The position numbers were made by a program, and so were the translations under genes. The notes below the pieces were generated by a model that saw only the letters and a list, made by a program, of their open reading frames with translations, was not told where the DNA came from and searched no databases. This document shows, one piece after another, positions 25,401-37,800 of a stretch of 64,000 nt of DNA. Origin of the DNA: Styela clava (taxonomy: Eukaryota > Chordata > Ascidiacea > Stolidobranchia > Styelidae). The stretch is taken from NCBI RefSeq assembly GCF_964204865.1, contig NC_135251.1, positions 14,074,001-14,138,000 on the forward strand, written 5' to 3'. Each line of letters starts with the position of its first letter. Within the stretch, counting starts at the first letter, position 1.

Positions 25401-26523
25401 TCAGTGTTATTTCATCTATCTATTTTTACCATTTGCCACATAACTCCTCTTCAATGACTTGATCCTTTTGTTAATTCTTGTTCGTCATTTTTGCTTGACA
25501 ATAATATCCAACAAATAAACAAGCAGTGACAGTCAAGGTTTTAAGATCTTTTTGAAAAAATTGTGAATTTTTGAGTATCCAAATTACTATCATTGACAGT
25601 GAGTCAGTACAGTATGAATTTAGCGAAACATCTAAATAACAGCGGTTACAGGTGATTATATTAAAGAACTAAAAGACCAACGAATGAACAGCGAATCTAC
25701 GTTCAAGTGGATTACTTGAACCAAAATAGCTGTTACAAAATTAGGGAGTTTTGAAGATGTGAATCTTAGACGATGATCACTGCATTTTTGTCTCGTTAAC
25801 AGGTTTACCCGGGATTCGAATATGACTTTGTGCCTAACATATTGAATGTAGATGTAGGAGATCATGTGCACATTCAATGGACTGGATCAGATAATAACCC
25901 AGGAAACAATGCTGGGCAAGGTGCGAGAAGAACAGACAGACACAATTTAGTGCAACTTGGACTGAGGGTATGCTAATTTTATTTAACGTCATATATAGTT
26001 CAAAACCGAAATGTGATCCTTTTGCTGTTGTTACTTAATAATGACTTGTTACTAAAAACAACTGCGTACTGAAATCTAGGTATGTGCGAAGTATTATCGT
26101 CGTTTTAATGGAGGGCCTGCATAAACATTTTGAGTCTATTGGAACAGAAAGTTTCTGTGAACTCGGATTCATGTACCTAGTGATACTTATGACAGCATAG
26201 TCATAAGTCGCCAATTCGTTAACCACTGCGCAATTCTCTTTTTGCAGCCGTATGCCGAAGGCGACACTGGCACAAAACTGACGCTTGGTGTAAATTACCC
26301 GAGAGATATCGGCGACAATTTCCTATGGGGAGAGACAGAAAACAGGATGAAGGAACTCGCCTTTGGAGGATACTGCAAACCTGGCGAAACACTGAACGAC
26401 GCTGATGCCTATTTCGACTTCGGAGCAGCCAAAATGTCAGAGGCTGGAGTGTATCACTACTTCTGCACTCGCAACAATAATTTCTCCAATCGTAGCCAAA
26501 AAGGAACCATCGTGGTCAATTAG
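19452..26523 (+). CDS. Secreted protein of the DD3-3 family, 593 aa, twelve exons
   Basis: Exons: 19452-19531, 20146-20298, 20499-20721, 21086-21205, 21756-21872, 22205-22303, 22698-22867, 23126-23232, 23903-24077, 25108-25204, 25803-25967, 26248-26523. Phases agree at every junction. A signal peptide ([19 protein letters not shown]) is followed by a cysteine-rich extracellular protein. Family hallmarks are [23 protein letters not shown] (exon 2), [24 protein letters not shown] (shown in part: [20 protein letters not shown], exon 11) and a C-terminal [18 protein letters not shown] (exon 12). DD3-3 was named in Dictyostelium, where it is a developmental gene; homologues are widespread in marine invertebrates and their function is unknown to me. 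The [10 protein letters not shown] and YFCTRNNN blocks resemble cupredoxin strands but lack obvious copper ligands. AATAAA is at 26615. Introns 6, 8 and 9 carry DNA-transposon insertions. Confidence 0.9.
22358..22593. mobile_element. Near-palindromic MITE, family M1, copy 1 (DD3-3 intron 6)
   Basis: 236 bp, starting GGTGCTCCCGAAGTATGCG and ending with its complement, flanked by an 8-bp target-site duplication TATTTTTC (22350-22357, 22594-22601). Long arms include CAAGATGGCGGAC. Copies 2 and 3 are at 38372 and 40643. Confidence 0.88.
22955..23035. mobile_element. Fragment of MITE family M1 (DD3-3 intron 7)
   Basis: Contains GGCTTAACCCTAACCTG, ACACATGCTACGTTCCGGTG and GTCCGCCATCTT, matching the right arm of the family M1 elements. 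There is no left arm. Confidence 0.65.
23277..23721. mobile_element. Non-autonomous hAT element, 445 bp (DD3-3 intron 8)
   Basis: Termini CAGGGGTCGGCAACC and GGTTGCCGATCCCCG form imperfect inverted repeats. Flanks TTTTACGT and GTTTACGT agree at 7 of 8 positions. The CGGGCCG-rich subterminal sequence is typical of hAT MITEs. Confidence 0.8.
24395..24812. mobile_element. Non-autonomous hAT-type element, 418 bp (DD3-3 intron 9)
   Basis: Termini TAGGGCTGGGCATTTCGAAT and TCGAAAATGTCCAGCTCTG are imperfect inverted repeats flanked by a perfect 8-bp duplication ATAATAGT (24387-24394, 24813-24820). It contains an (AT)n run near 24550. A related 3' end lies near 20850-20910 (TATCGAAAATGCCAGCCCT). Confidence 0.8.
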
Positions 26524-27310
26524 TTAATACATTTATTGACAGGGAATTATGAAGATAGCTAGATTTTGAAGTTGTATATTATTTTTTTCCCTCTAATCCT
26601 ACTACAATTACTGAAATAAATCCTCAAGCAATTTCAGGAAACGGCCAACAAATTAAAATGCAGATATAATGTAATAGATTTCGCATTGGAATGTTCGATG
26701 AAAATCCAGCTTTATGTTTTTGATGTGTATTATGCGTCTTGTGTATATTTTAGTCCAGATAATCATGTTATTTATACGTTAATTGGGAATGTCAATGGAT
26801 GCCCAGGTTTTTCTTTTAAAATTGGCGTGGTGTGATTAAAATAGAAATAGTATTTCAACATAAATAAATTTGCTTTGATTTGTAAGGAACATCACCATGA
26901 GAATAGGTACATATACCCTCAGTTCGAACAGACCGAAACCATCCTGTCAAATGACAAAACCCCTGCTCGTATGCCTTCTTGTTTTCGTATAAAATATCAA
27001 AGCGCCCATTCAGTATCACGAGAATGAGGGATAAACAAAGGGGATACAACACAAAGCGTCGGACAATAAACTCCTAGGGACAAGAATCTGGTGTAGAGTA
27101 TTATGAAGAATTTTGTGAATAGGCCTAATTTGGAGCATGAAAATAACTAATTGATACAGCGGTACTCGCTCACTTTATATTGATATCAAAATGAACATCA
27201 GAAACATTACGGCATGGAGCCGCATATCAGCAAAGAGCTGTATGATCATTAACCATTAGCTGCAATTCCTGATACATTGACATAGTGAGCGCTGCCTTTC
27301 TTTCCTATTT
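26524..27310. other. DD3-3 3' flank
   Basis: Contains the DD3-3 polyadenylation signal at 26615 and otherwise no recognisable gene or repeat. Confidence 0.5.
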
Positions 27311-28533
27311 GTCGGAACAGAGAAAATAGTATAATATACCACCAGAGGATACTACTGCAAATAGGAATATCACATGCCACCGACATTTCTGCCAAAATCC
27401 AAGTTTTTAAACCCACAATACTTGGCAACCTATACACTATGTAGGGACTTTCTATCAAAGTGTTGAAAATTTGGGCATTGCTCGCAGAACCTCAACCAGA
27501 TTTGCAAGATTGAAAATTATTTTGGTTGAACAGAAAACATACGTAATTCCATAATACATTTCCTTACTCTAACCCCGATTGATATAAAGATATCATTCGA
27601 GATGACTTAATTATAAATATATTTCAGTGCTACTTATGGAGGATAAGAATTGGTTTTAACTGGAGCCCAACATAAAAAAGTAATTACTTCTTGAATGGAA
27701 CATAAAAAGTTCATTGGACTGTAAGAAAAACGTGCAAAGCAATACAAAATGATAGTAAAATGAAGGTATCGCAATATCATTTTTTCTTCGAACTAAGAGC
27801 AATTTGGTGAGATAAAAAATATTTATAAAAAAATATATACAGATGCAACTTTTTTCTAGAACAATAGATTCCGAGCAGATTGTCCACTTCATTGTTTGAG
27901 GCCACTTCAAGTTGTAATGAAATATTCTGAATAACAAACAAAACTTCATACCCGACCAAACAAACTATTTAAATTCTTGTCATTGCAATTACCATTATTA
28001 CATAGCAGTTCAAATGTGTACTCAAATATGTCGCACTGCTGTAATATGAAGCAGCACTTACATAGAATGAGTGAAAAAATAATAGTCACCATGTAATAAA
28101 ATGGCATTTACCTTGAAACATTTGAAAAATGGTATTTAAAATTATGAATACTCAATAGTTTAAAAATAGAATTGCTTCTCAGTAAAAATGAGTGCATTAA
28201 AAGAAGGAAACATAAAATTCACAGGGTTGATGGTATATCTGAAAAAGTCGTGAATTAATACTAATGTGATGGATGCATACTCGTTTGTTATCCAATGATT
28301 GTTATCTGGTCATTACTTTAGCTCATTTTTGGCCTGTGGAATTAAATACAAATTGAAGCAGAATTTGCAAAAACTGACATTGAATTATCATAGGAAGTTG
28401 ATAATAGTTAGGCGGAAGGTATTTGGCACGTATAGTGTGGTAGAGTAACACAATAATAATTCTAAAGGTATTTAGTAAAAAGGCAAAGTGAAGATTTTCT
28501 ACCACATATCTTAAATCTTTTATAAATAACTCA

Positions 28534-28914
28534 TTATAGACCCCTGTTGTAGATACCATTCACTTTTCCGCAGTTGGGACAAGTGTGAACAACATTTTTC
28601 ATGTCGTTGATGAGACAAGGAATCCAAGCAAATATTCCACATCCAATCAAGCAGATAAATCCTGCAGCAAACCAAGTGATCAACCCAACTTCGTATCTCA
28701 CGTTTGTTACAATGTAATTTCTGCAGTACATGCATTGACACTGTACAGGACTCGCAGTATTGAAGTTGGAAATCACAAGCATAGGTTGCTGGGTGACAAC
28801 AACTGCACCCCCTGAAATTGGTTCCGAATACTGAGTGTTGAATTCATAACTGGGTGGAGGTGGGGGAGCTGGATGGACCTTTGCGTCGTATACTGGAGGA
28901 CCGTCACTTGCCAT
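28534..28914 (-). CDS. LITAF-domain membrane protein, copy 1, 126 aa
   Basis: The single-exon ORF starts at ATG 28914 and has the LITAF/SIMPLE/CDIP1 layout. A proline-rich N-terminus holds a PPSY motif (residues 20-23, the PPxY type that binds NEDD4-family ligases). A first zinc-binding CxxC follows (C61-C64), then a hydrophobic membrane-embedded stretch at about 78-102, and a second CPNC (C112-C115) with the short basic tail NRGL. Family members are monotopic proteins of late endosomes and lysosomes involved in sorting. On the minus strand a splice acceptor (TTTCAG) sits about 70 bases upstream of the ATG, and a GTAAGG donor lies near 29727, so a 5'-UTR intron is likely (inference). An identical protein is encoded at 31293. 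Confidence 0.93.
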   Translation of the reverse strand: MASDGPPVYDAKVHPAPPPPPSYEFNTQYSEPISGGAVVVTQQPMLVISNFNTASPVQCQCMYCRNYIVTNVRYEVGLITWFAAGFICLIGCGIFAWIPCLINDMKNVVHTCPNCGKVNGIYNRGL

Positions 28915-29726
28915 TTTCCCCTCAAATTATCACTTTAATACATAACAACCGTAGTGAATCGGTTTGCAAAGTCTACGGATTAACTTTTCTGAAACACAAT
29001 AAAAAGTGATAGATAACATGTATACATGACATGCTCGGTCATACTGGTATGTAACCATTCTGGTACGGTATGAAAGAATATTTAATGGGGTTTTTCATGA
29101 CATTTTTTCCGTTAAAATATAACGGAAAACACTATTAGTTATTTTCGGAGTCGACAGATTAAAAAAAGTTTTTTTAGACATTGTAAAACGAAAAACAAGA
29201 CACATATTGTGGTAAATTGCCTCTAGAAACTTTACCATAGTCACTGATTTTGAACATACAGTGAATTATATGCACCTGATATACCTTTTTAGACATTCTA
29301 AAACTATCGAAGAGGCTACACGCAACTTTTACCCTGGTTATTATTATATATAAGATAATCAATGTAATGCATATTCAATCATATTTTATTGTACTAAAAT
29401 AAATTGTAGTCTTCGATACCTTACCTAAGACACAGAGATTTTTCTAATGTTGATAGCTTGAATATAATCGGAGTGGCAGCGTTGTGGTAGAGTAAGTGTT
29501 GCAAGAACAGATCAAGATACGAATAAAAACTAGATATATATAATCGGGCAGTTTTCCACGTTTTCTTACGGCTGAGGATTGCTGTGATATTATATAGTAA
29601 AGCTCGTATTTTGACGTAAGTCGGCACACCGCAGGTTACATTGGACGCAATTAAATTAATAAAGCAAGACATTTTAAATAGTCTTGTATTGGTCGGGAAT
29701 CCTTCGCACAATTGAAAAATCCTTAC

Positions 29727-29810
29727 CCGATAAAAAATTCGGCTCTTTAGCGAGTGGTGTAATCGCGACGAGTGTTTCAAAAGCCGTTCCGTGGAGATTT
29801 AGAGACGATA
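29727..29810 (-). promoter_or_regulatory. Candidate non-coding first exon of LITAF copy 1
   Basis: On the minus strand the sequence ...AAAGAGCCGAATTTTTTATCGG precedes a GTAAGG donor and would join the acceptor before the LITAF ATG. The block is conserved in a decayed third copy at about 32950-33050, which supports it as part of the gene's 5' end. The transcription start is unknown. Confidence 0.4.
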
Positions 29811-30069
29811 AATATGTATTTCCGAACCCCCTTTGAAAATCCTGTCTGCGGCCTGATTATGATTATATACAGCTAATTAATGTAAAAATGTCAAGCAATC
29901 TATTAATTGTACCAAAATAAATTTCACACTTTGAGATTTTACCGTAGATCTTGGGATTTGTCTAACAGAGATATATATATCTTCAAAATAATCACATGTG
30001 GCAGTCAATATTATCAAAATTTGGTATAATCAGGCATTCTACCACTCTTTCTGAAACCCTGCAGTATTT

Positions 30070-32828
30070 GTCGGAACAGAGAAAATAGTATAATATACCA
30101 CCAGAGGATACTACTGCAAATAGGAATATCACATGCCACCGACATTTCTGCCAAAATCCAAGTTTTTAAACCCACAATACTTGGCAACCTATACACTATG
30201 TAGGGACTTTCTATCAAAGTGTTGAAAATTTGGGCATTGCTCGCAGAACCTCAACCAGATTTGCAAGATTGAAAATTATTTTGGTTGAACAGAAAACATA
30301 CGTAATTCCATAATACATTTCCTTACTCTAACCCCGATTGATATAAAGATATCATTCGAGATGACTTAATTATAAATATATTTCAGTGCTACTTATGGAG
30401 GATAAGAATTGGTTTTAACTGGAGCCCAACATAAAAAAGTAATTACTTCTTGAATGGAACATAAAAAGTTCATTGGACTGTAAGAAAAACGTGCAAAGCA
30501 ATACAAAATGATAGTAAAATGAAGGTATCGTAATATCATTTTTTCTTCGAACTAAGAGCAATTTGGTGAGATAAAAAATATTTATAAAAAAATATATACA
30601 GATGCAACTTTTTTCTAGAACAATAGATTCCGAGCAGATTGTCCACTTCATTGTTTGAGGCCACTTCAAGTTGTAATGAAATATTCTGAATAACAAACAA
30701 AACTTCATACCCGACCAAACAAACTATTTAAATTCTTGTCATTGCAATTACCATTATTACATAGCAGTTCAAATGTGTACTCAAATATGTCGCACTGCTG
30801 TAATATGAAGCAGCACTTACATAGAATGAGTGAAAAAATAATAGTCACCATGTAATAAAATGGCATTTACCTTGAAACATTTGAAAAATGGTATTTAAAA
30901 TTATGAATACTCAATAGTTTAAAAATAGAATTGCTTCTCAGTAAAAATGAGTGCATTAAAAGAAGGAAACATAAAATTCACAGGGTTGATGGTATATCTG
31001 AAAAAGTCGTGAATTAATACTAATGTGATGGATGCATACTCGTTTGTTATCCAATGATTGTTATCTGGTCATTACTTTAGCTCATTTTTGGCCTGTGGAA
31101 TTAAATACAAATTGAAGCAGAATTTGCAAAAACTGACATTGAATTATCATAGGAAGTTGATAATAGTTAGGCGGAAGGTATTTGGCACGTATAGTGTGGT
31201 AGAGTAACACAATAATAATTCTAAAGGTATTTAGTAAAAAGGCAAAGTGAAGATTTTCTACCACATATCTTAAATCTTTTATAAATAACTCATTATAGAC
31301 CCCTGTTGTAGATACCATTCACTTTTCCGCAGTTGGGACAAGTGTGAACAACATTTTTCATGTCGTTGATGAGACAAGGAATCCAAGCAAATATTCCACA
31401 TCCAATCAAGCAGATAAATCCTGCAGCAAACCAAGTGATCAACCCAACTTCGTATCTCACGTTTGTTACAATGTAATTTCTGCAGTACATGCATTGACAC
31501 TGTACAGGACTCGCAGTATTGAAGTTGGAAATCACAAGCATAGGTTGCTGGGTGACAACAACTGCACCCCCTGAAATTGGTTCCGAATACTGAGTGTTGA
31601 ATTCATAACTGGGTGGAGGTGGGGGAGCTGGATGGACCTTTGCGTCGTATACTGGAGGACCGTCACTTGCCATTTTCCCCTCAAATTATCACTTTAATAC
31701 ATAACAACCGTAGTGAATCGGTTTGCAAAGTCTACGGATTAACTTTTCTGAAACACAATAAAAAGTGATAGATAACATGTATACATGACATGCTCGGTCA
31801 TACTGGTATGTAACCATTCTGGTACGGTATGAAAGAATATTTAATGGGGTTTTTCATGACATTTTTTCCGTTAAAATATAACGGAAAACACTATTAGTTA
31901 TTTTCGGAGTCGACAGATTAAAAAAAGTTTTTTTAGACATTGTAAAACGAAAAACAAGACACATATTGTGGTAAATTGCCTCTAGAAACTTTACCATAGT
32001 CACTGATTTTGAACATACAGTGAATTATATGCACCTGATATACCTTTTTAGACATTCTAAAACTATCGAAGAGGCTACACGCAACTTTTACCCTGGTTAT
32101 TATTATATATAAGATAATCAATGTAATGCATATTCAATCATATTTTATTGTACTAAAATAAATTGTAGTCTTCGATACCTTACCTAAGACACAGAGATTT
32201 TTCTAATGTTGATAGCTTGAATATAATCGGAGTGGCAGCGTTGTGGTAGAGTAAGTGTTGCAAGAACAGATCAAGATACGAATAAAAACTAGATATATAT
32301 AATCGGGCAGTTTTCCACGTTTTCTTACGGCTGAGGATTGCTGTGATATTATATAGTAAAGCTCGTATTTTGACGTAAGTCGGCACACCGCAGGTTACAT
32401 TGGACGCAATTAAATTAATAAAGCAAGACATTTTAAATAGTCTTGTATTGGTCGGGAATCCTTCGCACAATTGAAAAATCCTTACCCGATAAAAAATTCG
32501 GCTCTTTAGCGAGTGGTGTAATCGCGACGAGTGTTTCAAAAGCCGTTCCGTGGAGATTTAGAGACGATAAATATGTATTTCCGAACCCCCTTTGAAAATC
32601 CTGTCTGCGGCCTGATTATGATTATATACAGCTAATTAATGTAAAAATGTCAAGCAATCTATTAATTGTACCAAAATAAATTTCACACTTTGAGATTTTA
32701 CCGTAGATCTTGGGATTTGTCTAACAGAGATATATATATCTTCAAAATAATCACATGTGGCAGTCAATATTATCAAAATTTGGTATAATCAGGCATTCTA
32801 CCACTCTTTCTGAAACCCTGCAGTATTT
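30070..32828 (-). repeat. LITAF tandem duplication, unit 2 (2759 bp)
   Basis: Direct copy of 27311-30069, ending at TATTT before unrelated sequence TTGAGCAG. Confidence 0.97.
31293..31673 (-). CDS. LITAF-domain membrane protein, copy 2, 126 aa
   Basis: The protein is identical to the 28534-28914 product: PPSY motif, C61-x-x-C64, hydrophobic stretch 78-102 and C112-x-x-C115. Upstream and downstream sequence is also copied, including the candidate 5'-UTR exon (near 32486-32569), so it should be transcribed like copy 1. A collapsed or duplicated assembly cannot be excluded from sequence alone. Confidence 0.92.
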   Translation of the reverse strand: MASDGPPVYDAKVHPAPPPPPSYEFNTQYSEPISGGAVVVTQQPMLVISNFNTASPVQCQCMYCRNYIVTNVRYEVGLITWFAAGFICLIGCGIFAWIPCLINDMKNVVHTCPNCGKVNGIYNRGL

Positions 32829-33080
32829 TTGAGCAGTTATGCTTTCATTTTGTCGTCAGTCGACGCAAACGTAAAATACCATGATCACAATTAAATTAAT
32901 ATGATAAGACTCTCAAAATGCTTGCATCGGGGTGGGTTGAATATTTTTACACAGCAGAAAAATCATTATCCGTTAAAATGTTCAATTCTTTTCACGAGTG
33001 GTGTGATTGCGGCGGTTGTTTCAAAATAATATGTTACATGGAAATTTCCGAATTCGGATTTTGACCTCACCATTCTCTTT
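32829..33080 (-). pseudogene. Decayed third copy of the LITAF 5' region
   Basis: Shares with 32360-32570 the ordered blocks ACGCAA...AATTAAATTAATA, AAAAATC(A/C)TTA(T/C)CCG, and GAGTGGTGT(A/G)AT(C/T)GCG followed by TTTCAAAA, at clearly lower identity than the 2759-bp repeat. No coding sequence accompanies it. It points to an older duplication at the same place. Confidence 0.6.
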
Positions 33081-34810
33081 GAAAATCATGGCTATGCCAC
33101 TGAAAGTATGTAGTGAAACGTAAGTCAAATAGAACCTTCCTCTATGATATTTTTTCACCGGAATAATATATATGCAAAATTCAAGTTAATCGCGCCTAAA
33201 ATAAGCATTCTGCCAGCCTTCGAATACGGAAATTACATAGGAATCCATTCCCCAAGAGTTATCTGATTTTTACGATGTAGCCTAAACATATTTTAATTAA
33301 GATCTTTCATTGGCTTGATCATTGAACTGAAGTTACAAACTATTACTATTAAATATTTCACGTCGTGCACCAAAACATTACATTTTCACAAAGTATGGCT
33401 GCCCCTTCCATCCATTAATTCCTATGCGTTCGCCGACAAAAAAAGTGTCGGACCAGAAGCTCAGCCGAGCGTTTACTATCTGCAGCGTGACAATGGTCCT
33501 TTTGACTCATTGTTAAAGGTGTCGATGGTGCGACAACCTGCTTCGCGAATTTGTTGCGTTGATGCAGTGCGGAAATATTATGCGTTAACGCAACAACGCA
33601 CGTTTACTTAAACAATTAAAGAATAACGCAGTGGTGTGAACAGATGTGAAACAGCCCATAATCTTTTATTAAATTAGGCTTGCGGTGCTGTAGGCTATTT
33701 TATTATTCTTTCTTCCTTGTACATAAAAAAAATCGGTATTCGAATTCTTTTGTATCGTTCCTTTCTATTTTCCGAACTAAAACCGATATTTAGACATATA
33801 ACATTCGCATAACCCTCGATGGCAATATGGTCAATGAAGACAGTCAATATGGTTTTGAATGTAGGCCCATGTAGTAAAATCGGAAAAATGTAAAGTTGAA
33901 AAAAATCACGGGTAAGCGGTCTCGGTCTTTGGAGGCGTATCTATTTACTGTGGGCCATACGGGTTCTGCTTGTCAACAGGACGCTTATGCTTTTTCGAAG
34001 ACTGCAATGGAGCCGTCTAGCTGTGTGTGCTGGCAATTACAACTCTACCTTATGTAGTCTTCCAATTGTAGAATGCGTTGAGGCTTTTGAGAATTCCTAT
34101 GTAGACAAAGGTCCAAAACATATGCGGCAAGAATTTTAAGCTGAACAGATTGAGATTCATGCACCTAATCACAAGTGATCATATTGCCAATGGTGTGTTC
34201 TTGGGCATATAGGCTACAATATTTGATACCTGAACGATTTCTAAAAATAAACTGAAATACCGCTTGTCATCCTAATTTGCTAACAGAGAGACTGAAACAG
34301 GTATTCGGCCCTGTTCTCTCTATTTCATTTAGCATGTGTAGCCGGTCACAAACTTGAAAACTTAGGCCTTCAAGTACGCAATTCCAACTGAACAAAAGAA
34401 GAAATATGCACAAAAGAATTTTAGTAAAATATAAATCTTCACACACAGTATAGCAAACGTACTCGCAAACAAGTTTAAATAACAAGAACATAAAATAATA
34501 AGGATCGTCATTTTAGTGAATTTTTTAAAGATCCTAATATATTGTAGTGATAATGGCACAAATGGAGTTATAAATTTCATGTGGCACTTGGATATGCTTC
34601 TTTCCATACAAAGTTAGAATACATGGCTTTCAACATAGGATACTTGTACAAATTTCAATGGATAGTAAGTAATATGTGTTAGAATTTCAATATTGCTGAA
34701 CATGATTTAAAAAGTCGAACTCAAATTTGGCACAAAAATTATAAAATATTAACAAAAATATCCTTGAAAATGGGATTTGTTTAAACTGGTCTGACATATG
34801 AATGAAAACT
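33081..34810. other. Non-coding stretch between LITAF copies and the next gene
   Basis: Only short frames occur here (98 codons at 33315 being the longest), without recognisable motifs. A repeat-like GC-richer patch lies at 33390-33600. Nothing is called. Confidence 0.4.
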
Positions 34811-37800
34811 CTATGCAACGGAAATGTCATCAATAGTATTGAAAGGATTCTTCGGTGGAACGGTCGTCACCATTCTAGACATTGGAGCTCTTTTCGCCCA
34901 TGGTGATGTGTTCGGTGGTGTTGGCATTGGCCTGAAAAGCAAATATAGAATTATTCTTCTGTTTATACCTTTGTGCTGTTTGATATCAATCCTACAGGCA
35001 AGGAGTGCATTTCCTCGTGTGTTGAATAACTAAACAAGGTTCTTCCAATTCAGATTTTTGACAAACTAGGTATTAAGAAAATTAGGCCTACTGTAACAAA
35101 AAAAGATGGTTTTCGAATTTATGTTAGAAAATAAAGCATAAGATAGAATACTCCCCTAATTCTTGCCTATTTAACTAACAACTTCAACTACAGATTGACA
35201 ACTCCAAATTAAAATTATTAACTCTGTTTATAGAAATTGAATTAGAGATATTTTCTGAACTGGAGAAATAAACGACTATTAAAACTTAAAAACACTCTTT
35301 TCTATTGATTCCTGCTTATCAAGTTATTATAGTTATTTATCTTGCTACTTACCGATGAACGTATGCCGTAGACGGTGGCTCAGGAGCTGGGAATTGACTA
35401 CGTGCAGGATGGATACCAACCCAATGAGTAGATCCAGCATATCCAGGGATATTTGGTCGCCTGAACAATAAGTTAAAGTTAACTTTTATTTGGTTCAAGT
35501 TGATCAATTTAGCCATTGAAATATGATCATACAATGGGGACCAAGATTCACGTAGTAGAAGATGTAAATAATGGTGTTAAAATTCAAAACTGCTGTTTTT
35601 TCTCTATCAAATTTACCATTTTTAATTAAGTAGTAAAAGAACGGTTGGTGCATAGTGACGCTCACTTCTGATTATCCTGCGTGGGTTCACAGGTTCGAAT
35701 CCTGTGCGGGATAATTATGTGCGAGAGGATTGCTGGACTTTTTCGCTGTCGTAGGGTGGTTCACGTAAGCGATTGTCGGTTACGGCTTCCTCCACCATCA
35801 AGTCCATCCGAAACAAATGACTGGCTGACAACTTCCATGCCGACATGGACCGGTAACAGGACGAGAGGCTGTGGTTTGCCATTTAATTAAGCCATCTTAT
35901 TCACTTTCCTCTCCCCGGGATAAGTGGGTGAATCCTAATGCAGGCGTGTGGGGGGATTCCTCATTGTTGCATAACCACTGGTTGACATAAATCTCTCAAC
36001 CATCCAAGTCCATGCATCTGTAGCAAAATATGATAAATTTCATCAAACTACCGGTAAGTTGAATTTGGCACAGACTTTCTGAAGATTAAAACATCTCGAC
36101 AGGTAAAATAAATTGCGAAGCAAAATACAACCTAATTGTACTTCTTTCATTATTAAGTGTTCATGGATGCCAAGATTTCAAGAATCTCTTTCATCACCTT
36201 ACTAAACTAAAACTGAATTTTACTAACTTTGCAGTTTCCGTATACCATGGAAGAGGAGTTCGCAATCTTGTGAAAGGATTGTACTCTGCTTCAGGATTGT
36301 CTTTGTCTTCAAAATTATCTGCTCCTACACTTCCTCTGTATAGAAATATTATTCGGAAAGTAATTCATAAGAGTCTATTTTCCAAATATGTAAATTGTGT
36401 GATATCCCTTTTTTTGATTCGTAATTATTTTTATAACATGGCCACTGAAATTTTCCTCCATAAACTTATTCTTTATTGACTTCCCGATCACTTATCTGAT
36501 TTCCTGACATTACAGACCTGATTTGTTTAGGGCAGTGGTTCCCAAACTGCGGGTCGCGACCCCAGGTGGGGTCGCCTGATTTGTGCTAAACATGCACACA
36601 CGAGTGACCAGGATTTGAACGTTGGAAAGTGAAATTTGTGCCGATCGGCAGGAACCGTTTCAGCAATAACTCGACCATTTATTGTCCAAACGGCGCCATA
36701 ATTTCTCGGTAAAACATACATGTGATACATAACCTTTCCAGCTGGTCGGCAGGTACCGGTATCAGTAAATGAAATTGAGTAACAGCGTAACGAGCGCCAA
36801 TAATGTTTTCCTTTTTGTAACTTTTTTGATCGTGTTACATCAGAATTAGTAGTTGATCTTATTTTTTTCGTTTCATTTGTGAATAACTGCAGGCTAAACC
36901 CGTGTCCCACCCGCTGGTACGCGAATCGGAATTTTTTATCAGGCTGCGAGAAATTAAGTAGATTGTTATTTTGTACCAGTGTAACCGCTTGGTTAAACAA
37001 AGCGAAGTTGCTTTATTTGGCGATTGGCCTCTAACTAGGTGTTTGACAAGTATGGTATTGATTGTCAGGCGGTGTCTTGGCCGAGTATTCACACTGTGGT
37101 TTTCGATCAGTCGCGAAAGCGCCATGTTGATTCGCGCGCGTTTCTGAAATATGCGAGTAGGCTACGTGTTTTTGTCCACATCGCCTCCACTTAAAAGTGA
37201 CAATATTCGTATTGCAATATTACGTAGGTATTTAGAAGTCTCATACATAATTTCGGAGCGTTCGGAGCTGTCAAACACAAAACCACAACAAGTTCTAGCA
37301 TGAAAGGCACTTAAGATGTGATTCCGTACACGTTTTTTCCTATTCTACTTTCATGCTCTGTTTTACTTTCGAATTGATAATGGAGGAATCGGTAACATGT
37401 TACCATTGAACTAAAAACAAAAATACACTGTTGGAATAAACCAAATGAGATTTTAAATTCATGTAGATTTGGAAGCAATCTTACTATTTCCGAAGTATCG
37501 TATGCTCCCCAATAATCTCCCACATTTTATCAAGTCCGTATATGTTTAACTAAGGAACCGTTATAATTCTGATCAAAGATATTTTTACTCTGTGGTTTTC
37601 AAACAATGCCATCATATTTTATCAAATCTTCTGAGGTTTTTCCGGCACATTGCTTGACTCGTTCATAAATTTTTTGTTCCAATGTTCACCGTCAACGTCC
37701 ACTTACAGTGGATATACAGGCACATTGTTTCCATTGATATTTAAACTTATATACTAAATTTTAAAGTTGCTGAATGTTTCTAGTTGTGGGGTCGCGAGTA

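Larger units (their letters stand above)
27311..30069 (-). repeat. LITAF tandem duplication, unit 1 (2759 bp)
   Basis: Every base from 27311 recurs 2759 bases downstream at 30070. The only difference noticed is a C/T change in a GTATCG(C/T)AATATC context (27771 against 30530). The junction shares TATTT with both outer flanks. The unit holds one LITAF-like gene with its flanks. Confidence 0.97.

Noticed and set aside
33315-33611. 98-codon plus-strand frame
   Set aside because: No motif, no splice context and repeat-like surroundings.
36527-37000. 157-codon minus-strand frame
   Set aside because: Overlaps the terminal repeat of the 1328-bp hAT and has no transposase motif.
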